From the IMG/VR virus record IMGVR_UViG_3300017969_000017, positions 1-52,138 of that record: a DNA stretch of 52,138 bases. One strand, written 5' to 3'. The notes beneath the pieces were generated by a model that saw only the letters and a list, made by a program, of their open reading frames with translations, was not told the origin of the DNA and did no database searches. The stretch is from a virus. Below, piece by piece: positions 16,809 through 25,943 of the stretch. The position numbers and the translations under genes are program-made. Each line of letters starts with the position of its first letter. Within the stretch, counting starts at the first letter, position 1.

Positions 16809-17579
16809 TTAACTTCCTTTCGCTCCCTTTGTCCCGTCGTTTATTCCTGAAATTGGATCGTTATTAGAAGTGAACGGTTGTCTAGCGGGATTAAATGGTT
16901 TAATTGCTCCAGCATCTGTTGAAAAAATTGCAGGAATTTTTTGACCATCTTTTATTGTCGCCGTTTTATTAGTTGGGTACTTTATAAATTCACTAAATTT
17001 TGCATTTCTATTAAAATTAATATCATGAGGATCTGTCAAATCTCTAAAAATAACAAATTCAAAAACAAACTCTGGAGCAACTGGGATACCTTGATTTTGA
17101 ACAGATACTCCAGCCTGAAAACTCATAACTACTCCCAATGATCTAACTCCAGCCCCGGGAATTTCTAATAAAAATAAATTATTATGATCAATAGTTGCAT
17201 TAACTTGTTGTTCTCTAATAAATTTTGCTAATGCATTATATTCTGCTTCATCTTTACAAAGTCCTTTGATTTGAAAAGGATTTCTTTTAAAGTATTGAGG
17301 ATAAAATTTATTATAAAAACGAGAAACAGCATTTTGTCCAACTAAGCCATATCCATAATTTACTTCTAGTACCCATAAATCAAAAGAAGCAGTGTCTTGT
17401 GGTAAAGTAAACTTTCTATCTTCTTCTTTATTATCAGAAGCGGCTTGATTAAATCCTAATTGACCGCTTTGACTATAAGAGTCTGTTCCATAAGAAATTT
17501 TTTTAAGAAATGCTTTTCTTTCACCAGCATTTTTATTGATTAATTGTTGCTGTTTTGGAGTTATCTTTTTTTCAGACAT
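16809..17579 (-). CDS. tail tip/hub-associated structural protein, 256 aa
   Basis: Not firmly recognised. A soluble 256-aa protein between the amidase-tail protein and the hub lysin, so very probably a tail-tip component. The N-terminal 60 residues are basic and helical (KITPKQQQLINKNAGERKAF). The middle is alpha/beta (FDLWVLEVNYGYG, RNPFQIKGLCKDEAEYNALAKFI, SLGVVMSFQAGVSVQNQG, EFVFEFVIFRDLTDP), resembling small tail proteins that precede the hub in other large phages. The C-terminal 50 residues look disordered. The start overlaps the upstream gene by 8 nt; the stop is 1 nt before the hub gene. Confidence 0.62.
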   Translation of the reverse strand: MSEKKITPKQQQLINKNAGERKAFLKKISYGTDSYSQSGQLGFNQAASDNKEEDRKFTLPQDTASFDLWVLEVNYGYGLVGQNAVSRFYNKFYPQYFKRNPFQIKGLCKDEAEYNALAKFIREQQVNATIDHNNLFLLEIPGAGVRSLGVVMSFQAGVSVQNQGIPVAPEFVFEFVIFRDLTDPHDINFNRNAKFSEFIKYPTNKTATIKDGQKIPAIFSTDAGAIKPFNPARQPFTSNNDPISGINDGTKGAKGS

Positions 17580-19131
17580 TTATTCCAAACCTATCTTCAA
17601 TTACTTTTTGTACTTCTGATGTAACGTTCCTATCTATTACGTCTGGGGGATAGGTAAAACCTGCTTGCGAAAGTGCATCAGATTCAGTTATATCAAAATT
17701 GTTCACAAATTCAGCATATGAGGCTCCAAGTGACCGGGCTTCTTCGCTTACCGAAATATCACTTGTTGCAGTGGGATCAGACCATTGAATAAATTCGACA
17801 AAACCAATTCCACCTTTATTGTATTTAAGTTGATTTGTTGCTGCTGTAGTTGCTTTAGAAACAAAATGACTAGATAAATATTCTACTAAACTACATTCTA
17901 ATTCCCATTGAGGTAAAATCTCGTCATTTGCAATTCTGACCCTTGGAAATTCATAAGGAATTAATTTAATATCATTAGCCCCTTCCCAACCGTAATGAGG
18001 GTAACTAAATCGCATATTTTGATTAGAAAAAGATGACTGACTCTTAACTGTAAAGAAATCTCTAAAGAAATTAGCAAGATGCACTATTCCATTTTTGCGA
18101 GCATTTTCTTTATCTTCAAAAAAAGAAATATCATCGCTTTTATTATAATAATTGTTATTTATTCCCCAAAAACCGTTCGGCACATATCCGCTTAATTTGA
18201 AATTATCTATTTGAACGCCTAATATCTGTATTACTTGACCGCCGTAAGTATCTTCAACTTTTGTTCTTAATGAATAACTCCAAGAAATATTTTCTGGAGG
18301 AACTAAAAGCCATATACTTTTCTTTATTGGCTCTCCTTCTACAGTATTATCATAATAGGAAAAAGAACACATATTTCTTGTATCATAAACTCCACCTGAA
18401 AAATATGCTGAAGAATCAAGATATCTACTTGTATTACTTTTTTTAAAATTTGGATCTATAGAATTATAATATTTTTCTTTATTTGCAATTAAATTTGGAG
18501 AAAAAGGATCGTCCTCTGGCATTGGAACAATCCTAGTAACAGCGTTTGCGGCCACTCCTTTTGGAAAAGTATATCCACTAATATCTTTTGTTCCGTCATC
18601 AGAATCAGAACTGCCCTCTTTCCATGAAGGTAGTTTATTATTTTTTATGTAGGAATAGAATTCATCACCGGGGCAACTAACGCTATTGTCGCCATCTTTA
18701 TGACCTTGTAAATTATTCTGATCTAAATTGAGTTCATCAAGTAGCCACGATAAAGATTTTAACGCTGCTTCGGAGGGTAAATCATTGCTATAATCTCCAT
18801 CAATAGCAATTCCCGGCTCATTGTTATGACCTACACAATGTTGACCTTCTACTGCTTTCCCTCTTCCTTCATAAACATTTCCACTAGGCATTATTATATA
18901 ATGAAATCTAATATCATCTAACCCTTTGCCTGCGGGTCTTAAAGTCATATCTTCACTTTGTATTTTTTTTAATCTTAGATATTCATTAGAAGCGCTTTCT
19001 CCTGTTCCAAGGGTAACTTCTTGGGTATGGTGAATAAATACTTTAATTCCTTTGTGCCAAGAAGTTTTTTTTGTTTTTTTAGGAGGTTGAGCGCCCCACG
19101 TTGAGCGAGAAATAATTTTACGAATAGCCAT
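17572..19131 (-). CDS. tail protein with N-terminal PGRP-type amidase
   Basis: A 519-aa tail protein. Residues 1-175 are an N-acetylmuramoyl-L-alanine amidase of the PGRP/amidase-2 type: SRSTWGAQPP at the start, zinc His in FIHHTQ (34-36), FHYIIMPSGNVYEGRG, GHNNEPGIAIDGDY and the closing zinc His and Cys in GHKDGDNSVSCPG. All ligands are present, so it should be active against the stem-peptide linkage of peptidoglycan. Residues about 240-480 are a structural domain found near hubs (SIWLLVPPENISWSYSLRTKVEDTYGGQ, FKLSGYVPNGFWG), with a helical end. It follows the tape measure by 6 nt and overlaps the next gene by 8 nt. With the hub protein it gives three distinct peptidoglycan enzymes in one tail. 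Confidence 0.9.
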   Translation of the reverse strand: MAIRKIISRSTWGAQPPKKTKKTSWHKGIKVFIHHTQEVTLGTGESASNEYLRLKKIQSEDMTLRPAGKGLDDIRFHYIIMPSGNVYEGRGKAVEGQHCVGHNNEPGIAIDGDYSNDLPSEAALKSLSWLLDELNLDQNNLQGHKDGDNSVSCPGDEFYSYIKNNKLPSWKEGSSDSDDGTKDISGYTFPKGVAANAVTRIVPMPEDDPFSPNLIANKEKYYNSIDPNFKKSNTSRYLDSSAYFSGGVYDTRNMCSFSYYDNTVEGEPIKKSIWLLVPPENISWSYSLRTKVEDTYGGQVIQILGVQIDNFKLSGYVPNGFWGINNNYYNKSDDISFFEDKENARKNGIVHLANFFRDFFTVKSQSSFSNQNMRFSYPHYGWEGANDIKLIPYEFPRVRIANDEILPQWELECSLVEYLSSHFVSKATTAATNQLKYNKGGIGFVEFIQWSDPTATSDISVSEEARSLGASYAEFVNNFDITESDALSQAGFTYPPDVIDRNVTSEVQKVIEDRFGINV

Positions 19132-19137
19132 TTATTA

Positions 19138-21372
19138 TTATCCCGTTTCTCTCTTAGAGGCTTCTCTGTTAGGCAATAGTTTTAGAAGTTTTTTAGCGTC
19201 ATCAGTTAAGTCAACAAGTTGTCTACTTTGATCTTGTGTTTGACCAGCCGCAGTTCCAGCAATTCTTTTTTCAAATGCAGAAATATCAAATTCACCTTTT
19301 CTTACTAATTCAAGTTGTTTTTGATAGTATGGTTTTTTAATTAATCCACCCTCTAATGCTTTATCAAGAGTTTCAGTTCCCTTTTTAATATACTGATTCT
19401 TTTGAGCGGCACTTAATTTTTGCCAGTTCTGTTTTGATAATTCTTTCAATTCACTACTGACAAAACCTTTTTCCCCTCGCATTGGGTTTCCGCCAACTGA
19501 TATATCAAATTCTGAGGCTAACTTGCCAAAAGCATTTTTTGCGCCATCGCCTTCTGCTCTTCCTGCGGCAATATATAAATCTGCTGCTCTCTCAACTTGC
19601 TCTGGATCTAAACCAGCATCTTCTGCCATTTGATAAACTTCAGTAGGGTCTTCAGTTTTAAATCGTTTTGCTTGAATCATTCTATTAACATATATATTAA
19701 ATGCTTGATTATCTCTACCACTAGGATCAGCAAAAGTTATACCGGGAGAAGCCATACCCGGTAACATTGGTCCTCCACTTGCTGATTGTTTAAAACCCTT
19801 TCTCAATGTATCTAAAGCGCTTTTAACTTCTTTTGAAGGTTTACCTCCACCAAGTCCTAATGCTTGCTTTTGCATTCCTTTAACGCCAAATTTTTCTAAA
19901 CTTTTCATTTCATTTAAACTTTCTAGCGTTGAGGCTTGAGTTTTTATTTTGTCAGTTTGATTATAAATTCTTTGAGCAGTCATTGGTCCGTCTAGCCCAA
20001 AAGTTTGTGCTGCCATATTAAATGCAAAAGTTTCTTTTTCTTCTTTAGTTGATCCCGGAGCAGATCGCATAAACATATCAACTGTGCTTTTATATGAACT
20101 CAAACCTTGACTCATCATTTCAAGCGACTCTCTTCCACCCCCAGCAGAAAATGGATCGCCCATTGCCATTGCCATCATAGTTGACATACTAGCACCTTGA
20201 CCAGCCATGCTACCCATAGTTAGCCCAAGCATAGTAGGGCTATTTAGAAGATTAAATACACCTTGTCCTTGGACTTGGGGAACGCTGCTCATTAAGGCGG
20301 CGGCTTGTAATGAACCCGGACCTCTTGTGTTTTGCAAACTCATTTGATTTAGCACTTGAACAGTTTCTTGAGCAAATTGAGCAACACCTTTTCCTGCTCC
20401 CCTTGCCATTTTACCAAAAACTTCCATCTCTTCTTGTGCTTCTTTTGCGTCTAAGCCAAGCCTTTTTATAGAAAGATCAATAACATCTATCGCCGTTCCT
20501 GCATCAATTCCGACTTTTTGCATAATTTCTTTTGCGCTTTCAGAAACGTTATAAGTCTCTCCTAAACTTCTAAATCCTTTTGATCTTGACGCCTCTATAA
20601 GAGAAAGATTTTGTTTATAACCCATCATATCAAAAGGATTTATTGAACGCATAAATGCTTCTTTACGCATTTGATAACCTTGAGAAATAGCGGGAGCCAT
20701 TGATCCGCCAAACATACTAAACGGTTCTCCGGTTTTACTTGCAAATATAGAAGGAAAGGCTGTAAGGCTTGCAACATAAGATCCAAGTCCACTTGAAAAA
20801 CTGTCAATTCCCGGACCCATTGCTCCACCAAGCATACCCATCTGGTTAGGTTGTCCTAATCTTTGCCCAATTACTCTATTTCTTGCAAAGTCTAAACCTT
20901 GAGCGCCTAACCTTAGACCAGACGGAATTGTAAATGGACGAGAATAAGGACTACTAACTAGTCCAGAGGCAACCTGATATCCCGCTTGTTGGAAATGACC
21001 CTCTTGCAACATCCTGTGTGCTTCGGGAAGGTTTAATAAACCAACATTTCTTCTTAAGTTTAAATACCCATCTGCTACATCACCCTCTGCGTTTTTAACA
21101 CCGTAGGCAAACTGCGTCCTTGGCCGCGCTCTCACCTTTTCAGGAAGCGATCTGAATTCCTCAGCGCTTCTTGTAGCGCGAGTGTAAGCATTGCTAGATC
21201 TTCTTTGATCTGAATCCCCACCAGATCCCCCAGAACTTCCTGATAAAAGATTTTTAATTTCTCCTAATTGTTGAGATAGGGATTCATTATAGGCTTCTTG
21301 TGCTTTTACACCTATTCTCGTTGTTTCATGCAAACTTGCAATTGCTTCTACAATTTTATCAGAATCCGCCAT
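19138..21372 (-). CDS. tail tape measure protein
   Basis: A 744-aa, mostly helical protein with Gly, Met and Ala-rich hydrophobic stretches (LGLTMGSMAGQGASMSTMMAMAMG, QLGEIKNLLSGSSGGSGG). It lies directly downstream of the frameshifted tail assembly chaperone and upstream of tail-tip genes, the conserved place of the tape measure. It sets tail length and is ejected with DNA. At roughly 1.5 angstrom per residue it predicts a tail of about 110 nm, moderate for a contractile phage. No lytic or membrane-enzyme domain is seen in it; those functions are in the next two tail-tip genes. The ATG lies 1 nt after the stop of the frameshift product. Confidence 0.88.
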   Translation of the reverse strand: MADSDKIVEAIASLHETTRIGVKAQEAYNESLSQQLGEIKNLLSGSSGGSGGDSDQRRSSNAYTRATRSAEEFRSLPEKVRARPRTQFAYGVKNAEGDVADGYLNLRRNVGLLNLPEAHRMLQEGHFQQAGYQVASGLVSSPYSRPFTIPSGLRLGAQGLDFARNRVIGQRLGQPNQMGMLGGAMGPGIDSFSSGLGSYVASLTAFPSIFASKTGEPFSMFGGSMAPAISQGYQMRKEAFMRSINPFDMMGYKQNLSLIEASRSKGFRSLGETYNVSESAKEIMQKVGIDAGTAIDVIDLSIKRLGLDAKEAQEEMEVFGKMARGAGKGVAQFAQETVQVLNQMSLQNTRGPGSLQAAALMSSVPQVQGQGVFNLLNSPTMLGLTMGSMAGQGASMSTMMAMAMGDPFSAGGGRESLEMMSQGLSSYKSTVDMFMRSAPGSTKEEKETFAFNMAAQTFGLDGPMTAQRIYNQTDKIKTQASTLESLNEMKSLEKFGVKGMQKQALGLGGGKPSKEVKSALDTLRKGFKQSASGGPMLPGMASPGITFADPSGRDNQAFNIYVNRMIQAKRFKTEDPTEVYQMAEDAGLDPEQVERAADLYIAAGRAEGDGAKNAFGKLASEFDISVGGNPMRGEKGFVSSELKELSKQNWQKLSAAQKNQYIKKGTETLDKALEGGLIKKPYYQKQLELVRKGEFDISAFEKRIAGTAAGQTQDQSRQLVDLTDDAKKLLKLLPNREASKRETG

Positions 21373-21373
21373 T

Positions 21374-22143
21374 TTAACTCTTTTCTAAATCTTCAGCCTT
21401 CATTTCAAGATTTGTTAAAAACTTTTCAAGAGAAACAAAATCTTCCATTGTATCGGGGATAATTTGTTCGTAATTATCTCCTAATGCTTCATCATCTTTA
21501 TTATCAATTCCCCAGATTTTTTCAGTCATTGATGGGAAAGCCTGCATTAGTGATTGTTTAAACATTGTTTCTTTTTCTTCTGTTTGATCTTCTCTTTCCC
21601 AAACAAAAAGATGAAGATTTATTAAATTTGTTAAATGATTTAAGGGTTTTTTATTTATGACACCTGATCTGTCAAGGGATCTGAGAAAGAACTTGAATTC
21701 TTCAGATCCTTGCTTGATAAATTTTCAACCCTCTCTATTTCATCATACATAGATGCTAGAAGTTGTACATATTCACCATTTATTGATTCTATAATTATCC
21801 AATTCCAATTTTTTAATATATAATTAAACTTTTCTTTTATATTTATGTAAGCGCTTTTGTCATAGCGAGGCATAAATGGAGTGTTATTAATAGAAACAAT
21901 ACAGGCTGCCGCTATAGCAACAGCGGCAGCCTTCTCTTCAGCAATCGTATCTGTAAATTCTTTAACTATTTGACCTACTATTAGTTCTTCTTCCAATTTT
22001 AAAGTTCTTATTTCAAATTTATGATTATACCACTCAAAAGAACGAACAATATGACCTATATGAATCAATTCATTAAATTCGTCTGAATTAGTTATTTCTT
22101 CAAATAAATCCTGACTATTTTCTTCACTCAATTTAATCTCCAA
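21374..22143 (-). CDS. tail assembly chaperone, -1 frameshift fusion (gpGT-like)
   Basis: Predicted 256-aa fusion made when ribosomes slip -1 at A-AAT-TTA (minus strand, 21724-21718): 142 residues of the upstream frame, then 114 from the -1 frame. That frame is open without a stop from the slip site to 21374 and continues past the normal stop at 21655. The new part reads as a coherent protein (EEFKFFLRSLDRSGVINKKP then LINLHLFVWERED), a helical segment seen in chaperone T domains. A separate ATG at 21565 would give only 63 residues and lacks a ribosome site, so the frameshift explains the 90-nt gap between the two open frames. In lambda-type systems the fusion recruits tube subunits to the tape measure. 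Confidence 0.85.
21655..22143 (-). CDS. tail assembly chaperone, unshifted product (gpG-like)
   Basis: A 162-aa mainly helical protein between the tube gene and the tape measure, the conserved position of tail assembly chaperones. It starts acidic (MEIKLSEENSQDLFEEITN), with a helical core (LEEELIVGQIVKEFTDTIAEEKAAAVAIAAAC) and ends in a Ser-rich tail (NSSSFSDPLTDQVS) produced by the frame that is abandoned in the fusion. It is expected to coat the tape measure during tail assembly and be absent from the finished virion. The ATG lies 4 nt after the tube stop codon. Family membership rests on position, size and the frameshift signal rather than on sequence motifs. Confidence 0.8.
   Translation of the reverse strand: MEIKLSEENSQDLFEEITNSDEFNELIHIGHIVRSFEWYNHKFEIRTLKLEEELIVGQIVKEFTDTIAEEKAAAVAIAAACIVSINNTPFMPRYDKSAYINIKEKFNYILKNWNWIIIESINGEYVQLLASMYDEIERVENLSSKDLKNSSSFSDPLTDQVS
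21674..21724 (-). promoter_or_regulatory. programmed -1 ribosomal frameshift signal
   Basis: Slippery heptamer A-AAT-TTA, in the zero frame as gaA-AAT-TTA, at 21724-21718. A 6-nt spacer (21717-21712) is followed by a stem-loop AAGGATCTGA (21711-21702) with TCAGATCCCTT (21684-21674, one bulged C). Spacing, heptamer and structure all match the standard -1 frameshift layout. Confidence 0.88.
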
Positions 22144-22147
22144 TTAT

Positions 22148-22729
22148 TTAATTAACCCCCCAAACTGGGTCTTGTACTGGAATGCCTTCATTTGCATAAG
22201 TTGCTGTTGTTTCTTCAAGATTTGTGTACCAAACTGTAATTGATAAAGGATTAACAATAGAATCAACAGTTGCATTTTCATCATCTCTTACATCAACAAC
22301 TCTTGCGTTTTTAAAAGTTTTTACTCTCCAAGTAGTTGAATTTGGATTTCTAATTACTCTTTGTAAGGCAAACTTGCTTCCATTATCATCATTCATATCT
22401 GTGCTAGTCATCATCCAAGTAAAGAAATCCGCTAAATCGTTTATATCTTGAGGAATTCCACTAAACATATCTCTTAGTGTTTGCCAAATATTTTTATCAA
22501 AAGTTTCAAGAACGGTCATTGTAATCTCGCCGTGAGTAATTGCGCGAGGAACAATAATCTCAGTTGGCCTTACATAATTCAAAGGATGTACTTCAACGGC
22601 TCCAGTTACTGGCTGTGGAGAACGATGAGTAACTTCCTGACATAAGGCTAAAATTTTATTATTGCCTGCTCCATCTTTTAAAGTCCACGCAGTAAATGCG
22701 GAACCCGTTTGTCTTGCTCTAATAGCCAT
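22148..22729 (-). CDS. tail tube protein
   Basis: A 193-aa beta-rich protein immediately downstream of the sheath gene and upstream of the chaperones, the standard position of the inner tube protein of contractile phages. It shows strand patterns ending in a hairpin (NPLSITVWYTNLEET) and a long loop region (GEITMTVLETFDKNIWQTLRDMF). The protein would form hexameric rings around the tape measure. The ATG is preceded by a clear AAGGAG site. Sequence is not close to any tube family recognisable by eye, so the assignment depends on size, fold pattern and order. Confidence 0.8.
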   Translation of the reverse strand: MAIRARQTGSAFTAWTLKDGAGNNKILALCQEVTHRSPQPVTGAVEVHPLNYVRPTEIIVPRAITHGEITMTVLETFDKNIWQTLRDMFSGIPQDINDLADFFTWMMTSTDMNDDNGSKFALQRVIRNPNSTTWRVKTFKNARVVDVRDDENATVDSIVNPLSITVWYTNLEETTATYANEGIPVQDPVWGVN

Positions 22730-22744
22730 TATTTATTATTCTCC

Positions 22745-24580
22745 TTAAAGTATCAAATTAATATTGCCAGTAGTAATTCCGCCAGTTGTAAGATTAATAC
22801 CAAACGAAATTTGAACGTAATTAATTGTATAGAATGGACGATATTCCCAACGAACACTAATTACTGTAGGGTCGTTTGTTGAAAATCTTGCAGTAACTGC
22901 TTGATAGTCTCCAAGATTTCTAGTATTTACTAGATTATCTAAAATCTGAGAAACAACTAGAGAAACCTTTGAAGGTGCAGAAGTGTCTGCTAAGATTTTT
23001 CCAACGACTTGATTATCTAATTCTTGAGCAACAATATTAACCATATTGTTTCTTTGTAAAATAACTGGGTATTCTCTAGTGTTGATATCGCTAGGATCTG
23101 TTGTGATTTCATGACGAATTCTAATACTTCCGGTACTTGGAATTTGTTCAACAACAGTTAATCCTGCTTGTCCATCTTGATTTTTACCAACAGTAGTTCT
23201 TTTTTCTCCAACAGAGGAAATTCCTGCAATTTGTTTTCTAGTCAAAGACTCTGAAAGAGGTCTACTTGCGTGCATACCTGCAAGACAGGCCGCTACATAT
23301 TGACCACCAATTGGTACTTCTGTGCCTAAATAACTATTGTAATAGTTAAAGATTGTTGGTGATATTAAAGCCAAATCAGAGTTTGCATATGATTCGGCAG
23401 TTGCTCTTAAAGTATCTGCTGATACGGAATTTGAAGAACCATCCATTCCCAAGACTGCTGTTTTCCATACATTTCTTTGTTTTAATTTAGTAATGTGAGC
23501 AGAAACTAGCGAATGTACTGCGGTTCTTCCTGTTAATGGTACAATAACATTACCATCTTGATCTTCTTCTAGACGAAGCAATGCATTTTCCCAATTTGTA
23601 TTATTAGATTCACCATTCGCTGGGATTGGCGCAACAACTACAGTGCCTGCGCCATTTAGAATCGCTAGTTTTGCAGCAAAAGATGCTTCAGAATTAATTT
23701 CTCCTGTTGCAGTGAATGCATCACCATACTTTTCTACAACATCATTAAAATCTGAAAATAATGTTGGCTCCCAATAATTTACATCAGTATAATTATATTG
23801 GAAAGTAATTGTGTTGCCAGATTCAATTGGATCTAAAGCATTTGAATTTGCAGTTACATCAATTTCAGAATCTGTATATTCATCGTCGCCAATTGCAGCA
23901 CTTGCAGCAGTACCTGAAGTTACTTTATAATATGGACCCCAATTTGGGTTTGAATCCGTTCCTAAGTTAACAGATCTATAAATGTTTTTACCTATAGCAG
24001 CAATATCCGAAGGACTTGAATTTCCCATTCCAGAGATAACAACAGTACCACCAACTGATTCAGCCGCAGTTCCGGCGACAACATTTACAGTTCCATAAGA
24101 ACCGATTCCAGTTTCATAGATTGTAGTTCCTCCACCAGTCTCAATGTTAACTAAATATGAGACAGCATAACGATAGGTTCCTGCTGGAACGGCTGCACTC
24201 CCTGCGGTTCCCGGAGTAAGAGTAGGAGTACCGGGAATAGAGGCTCTTTTAACTGAATATTGTTCATCTCCAGTTGCTGTCCCAGAAGAAACCAGTTCTA
24301 CAATATAATTAGCAGGACTTACTGATTCAAAAGTTACAGGATTGGTTCCAGTAACAGCCAAGTTATAAAGAGCCGTTCCGTTTGTTGATACGTCTATGCC
24401 CTTTTTAGAAAAGTTTACAGCGGTAGTCCCACTCAATTGAATATTTTCACTAAAAGTTTGATAGCCGCTTGCTTCTCCTATGATAATAGGTACAACTTGT
24501 GATGTTACATTAGGAGCCTGTGGAGTTGATATTACCTCAATCGCTGGCAAAACTCCGGGCGGCACATAAGATAATGCCAT
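22745..24580 (-). CDS. contractile tail sheath protein
   Basis: A 611-aa sheath protein that contracts around the tube at infection. The N-terminus (YVPPGVLPAIEVISTPQAP) and the C-terminal half are typical: a Rossmann-like region with LTGRTAVHSLVSAHITKL, AACLAGMHASRPLSESLTRKQ, and a terminal domain with REYPVILQRNNMVNIVAQEL and WEYRPFYTINYVQISFG. A beta-sandwich domain is inserted at about residues 117-248 (YRYAVSYLVNIETGGG, KNIYRSVNLGTDSNPNWG), very like the insert in the J-like baseplate protein and probably exposed on the tail surface. An upstream in-frame ATG at 24589 overlaps the ribosome site AAAGGA; ATG 24580 has 8-nt spacing and is preferred. Confidence 0.93.
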   Translation of the reverse strand: MALSYVPPGVLPAIEVISTPQAPNVTSQVVPIIIGEASGYQTFSENIQLSGTTAVNFSKKGIDVSTNGTALYNLAVTGTNPVTFESVSPANYIVELVSSGTATGDEQYSVKRASIPGTPTLTPGTAGSAAVPAGTYRYAVSYLVNIETGGGTTIYETGIGSYGTVNVVAGTAAESVGGTVVISGMGNSSPSDIAAIGKNIYRSVNLGTDSNPNWGPYYKVTSGTAASAAIGDDEYTDSEIDVTANSNALDPIESGNTITFQYNYTDVNYWEPTLFSDFNDVVEKYGDAFTATGEINSEASFAAKLAILNGAGTVVVAPIPANGESNNTNWENALLRLEEDQDGNVIVPLTGRTAVHSLVSAHITKLKQRNVWKTAVLGMDGSSNSVSADTLRATAESYANSDLALISPTIFNYYNSYLGTEVPIGGQYVAACLAGMHASRPLSESLTRKQIAGISSVGEKRTTVGKNQDGQAGLTVVEQIPSTGSIRIRHEITTDPSDINTREYPVILQRNNMVNIVAQELDNQVVGKILADTSAPSKVSLVVSQILDNLVNTRNLGDYQAVTARFSTNDPTVISVRWEYRPFYTINYVQISFGINLTTGGITTGNINLIL

Positions 24581-24588
24581 TTTAACCA

Positions 24589-24594
24589 TCCTTT
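24589..24594 (-). promoter_or_regulatory. ribosome binding site deciding the sheath start
   Basis: AAAGGA on the minus strand, 8 nt before ATG 24580. It overlaps the earlier in-frame ATG at 24589, which therefore cannot be its start. Confidence 0.75.
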
Positions 24595-24656
24595 ATTGAA
24601 TCAATAATTAAATATTCTACTTATTAATGTGATAGAAATTAAATACTTTATAGCGG

Positions 24657-25295
24657 CTAAGGGACGTCTATTTCTATTGTTTCCCAAGAACCAACTGCTC
24701 TTGCGTCAAATCCAGATACAAAGTCATAATTATTCGTAGTTGAAACAAATCCACCCATACAACCAAATTCATAACCCGTAGTATAAATCCTCTGGTCGGT
24801 AAGACCCCAACTTGCTCCACTCATGGTTTCCTCACCGATAGGTGATAAAGAACCTACTGAAACCTGTATGTCAACCTGAGCATTATCTTCTATATAATCA
24901 CGAAATGGAAAATTTTCAATTCTTCCAAAAGACAACATATTTACTAGACTATCAGATATAAAATCTCTATCCATAGATGTTAACGCAAAGATTTCTATTG
25001 AAATAGAACCTTGAAATAACCATCTCTGAACAACAGAAGTCCCGTCAATGATTTCACTATGAGCAATTCCTGCTGATTTTAATTCTTTTTCTTTAAAACC
25101 GACAATCATAGAAGGATATTGTTCTGGTTTTTGTGGATATTCAATAGTAATGTGAGATTTTGTCATTAATTCTGAAGATTTATACTCCGGGAAATAATTT
25201 TCAGTATTATAAAAAACATTTTGAAGACTTTTAACAACAGCCCTTTTGATTTCCATTTTATAATTAATTGGGGCTTTAAGCGTACTTTCTGCCAT
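24657..25295 (-). CDS. probable tail terminator/completion protein, 212 aa
   Basis: Not recognised by motif. An alpha/beta 212-aa protein lying between connector-type proteins and the sheath, where contractile phages keep the tail-terminator or neck protein. It starts with a helix (YKMEIKRAVVKSLQNVFY) followed by a strand-rich part (SHITIEYPQKPEQYPSMIVGF, QRWLFQGSISIEIFALTSMDRDFISDSLVNML). This helix-then-strand order with a multimeric-ring look resembles the gpU/gp15-like terminator fold. The C-terminal 60 residues are loop-rich and contain GYEFGCMGGF. The ATG is 2 nt after the stop of the preceding gene. About 75 nt separate it from the sheath start; that stretch is AT-rich and I see nothing firm in it. 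Confidence 0.6.
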   Translation of the reverse strand: MAESTLKAPINYKMEIKRAVVKSLQNVFYNTENYFPEYKSSELMTKSHITIEYPQKPEQYPSMIVGFKEKELKSAGIAHSEIIDGTSVVQRWLFQGSISIEIFALTSMDRDFISDSLVNMLSFGRIENFPFRDYIEDNAQVDIQVSVGSLSPIGEETMSGASWGLTDQRIYTTGYEFGCMGGFVSTTNNYDFVSGFDARAVGSWETIEIDVP

Positions 25296-25297
25296 TA

Positions 25298-25936
25298 CTA
25301 TCCTATCGTAGTACCACTATTAATTTCAATATCATATAAAGGATCAGAACGTGGTATTCTAACCGCTTCAAAATTCTGAGAAACCATAATATCCGGGTTC
25401 TCTACATAATTTGTTTCTGAATTCATATATCCACGATTTAATTCTGCTCTAAGAGGAACTAGATATACTCTTTGTACCCTATATCTATCTCCAGTTCCTG
25501 TAATAACAACTTTATTATTAGAATCTAATTCTATTCTTGTTGATATAATCATATCTCCGTCTTGAATAGCAGGAGTCCACGGTGCGACTCCCGAAGTTAC
25601 AAATAACTTAAAAGCACCTGTTCTATTTGGAGTGTCATCGTCAATCATTATATTTCCATCACCTAAAGTGATGTAAGTAAAATATCCGTCATTCCACCCG
25701 GCACTAAATCCTAAATTATCTCCAATTGTAGAACTTTGCTCATAAACGTCATCAAAAGTGTTATCCCATTCTGTCGTTCCTGCTGCAACGTCATCTGTAT
25801 TATAAATACGTTTTATTACAACAGGATTGCCGTATCTAAATGTATAATCAAAAACAGATTGTCTTACATTCTTAACTTCAGCAGGAGTAGTTCCATCATC
25901 ATAACCATACTTAAACATCATGTTTTCAATTGCCAT
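25298..25936 (-). CDS. head-tail connector/neck structural protein, 212 aa
   Basis: Structural protein of unknown fold in the connector group. It is beta-rich, with GYFTYITLGDGNIMID, MIISTRIELDSNNKVVITGTGDRYRVQRVYLVPL and an acidic loop-rich region between. The longer in-frame reading up to 26140 would add 68 residues that lie inside the upstream gene and include an unusual Cys/Trp-rich stretch, so I reject it. ATG 25936 (MAIENMMFKYG) begins 8 nt after the upstream stop and is preceded by AGGATT. Its place between the 198-aa protein and the putative terminator suggests a neck or joining role. No enzymatic motif seen. Confidence 0.65.
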   Translation of the reverse strand: MAIENMMFKYGYDDGTTPAEVKNVRQSVFDYTFRYGNPVVIKRIYNTDDVAAGTTEWDNTFDDVYEQSSTIGDNLGFSAGWNDGYFTYITLGDGNIMIDDDTPNRTGAFKLFVTSGVAPWTPAIQDGDMIISTRIELDSNNKVVITGTGDRYRVQRVYLVPLRAELNRGYMNSETNYVENPDIMVSQNFEAVRIPRSDPLYDIEINSGTTIG

Positions 25937-25943
25937 AATAATC

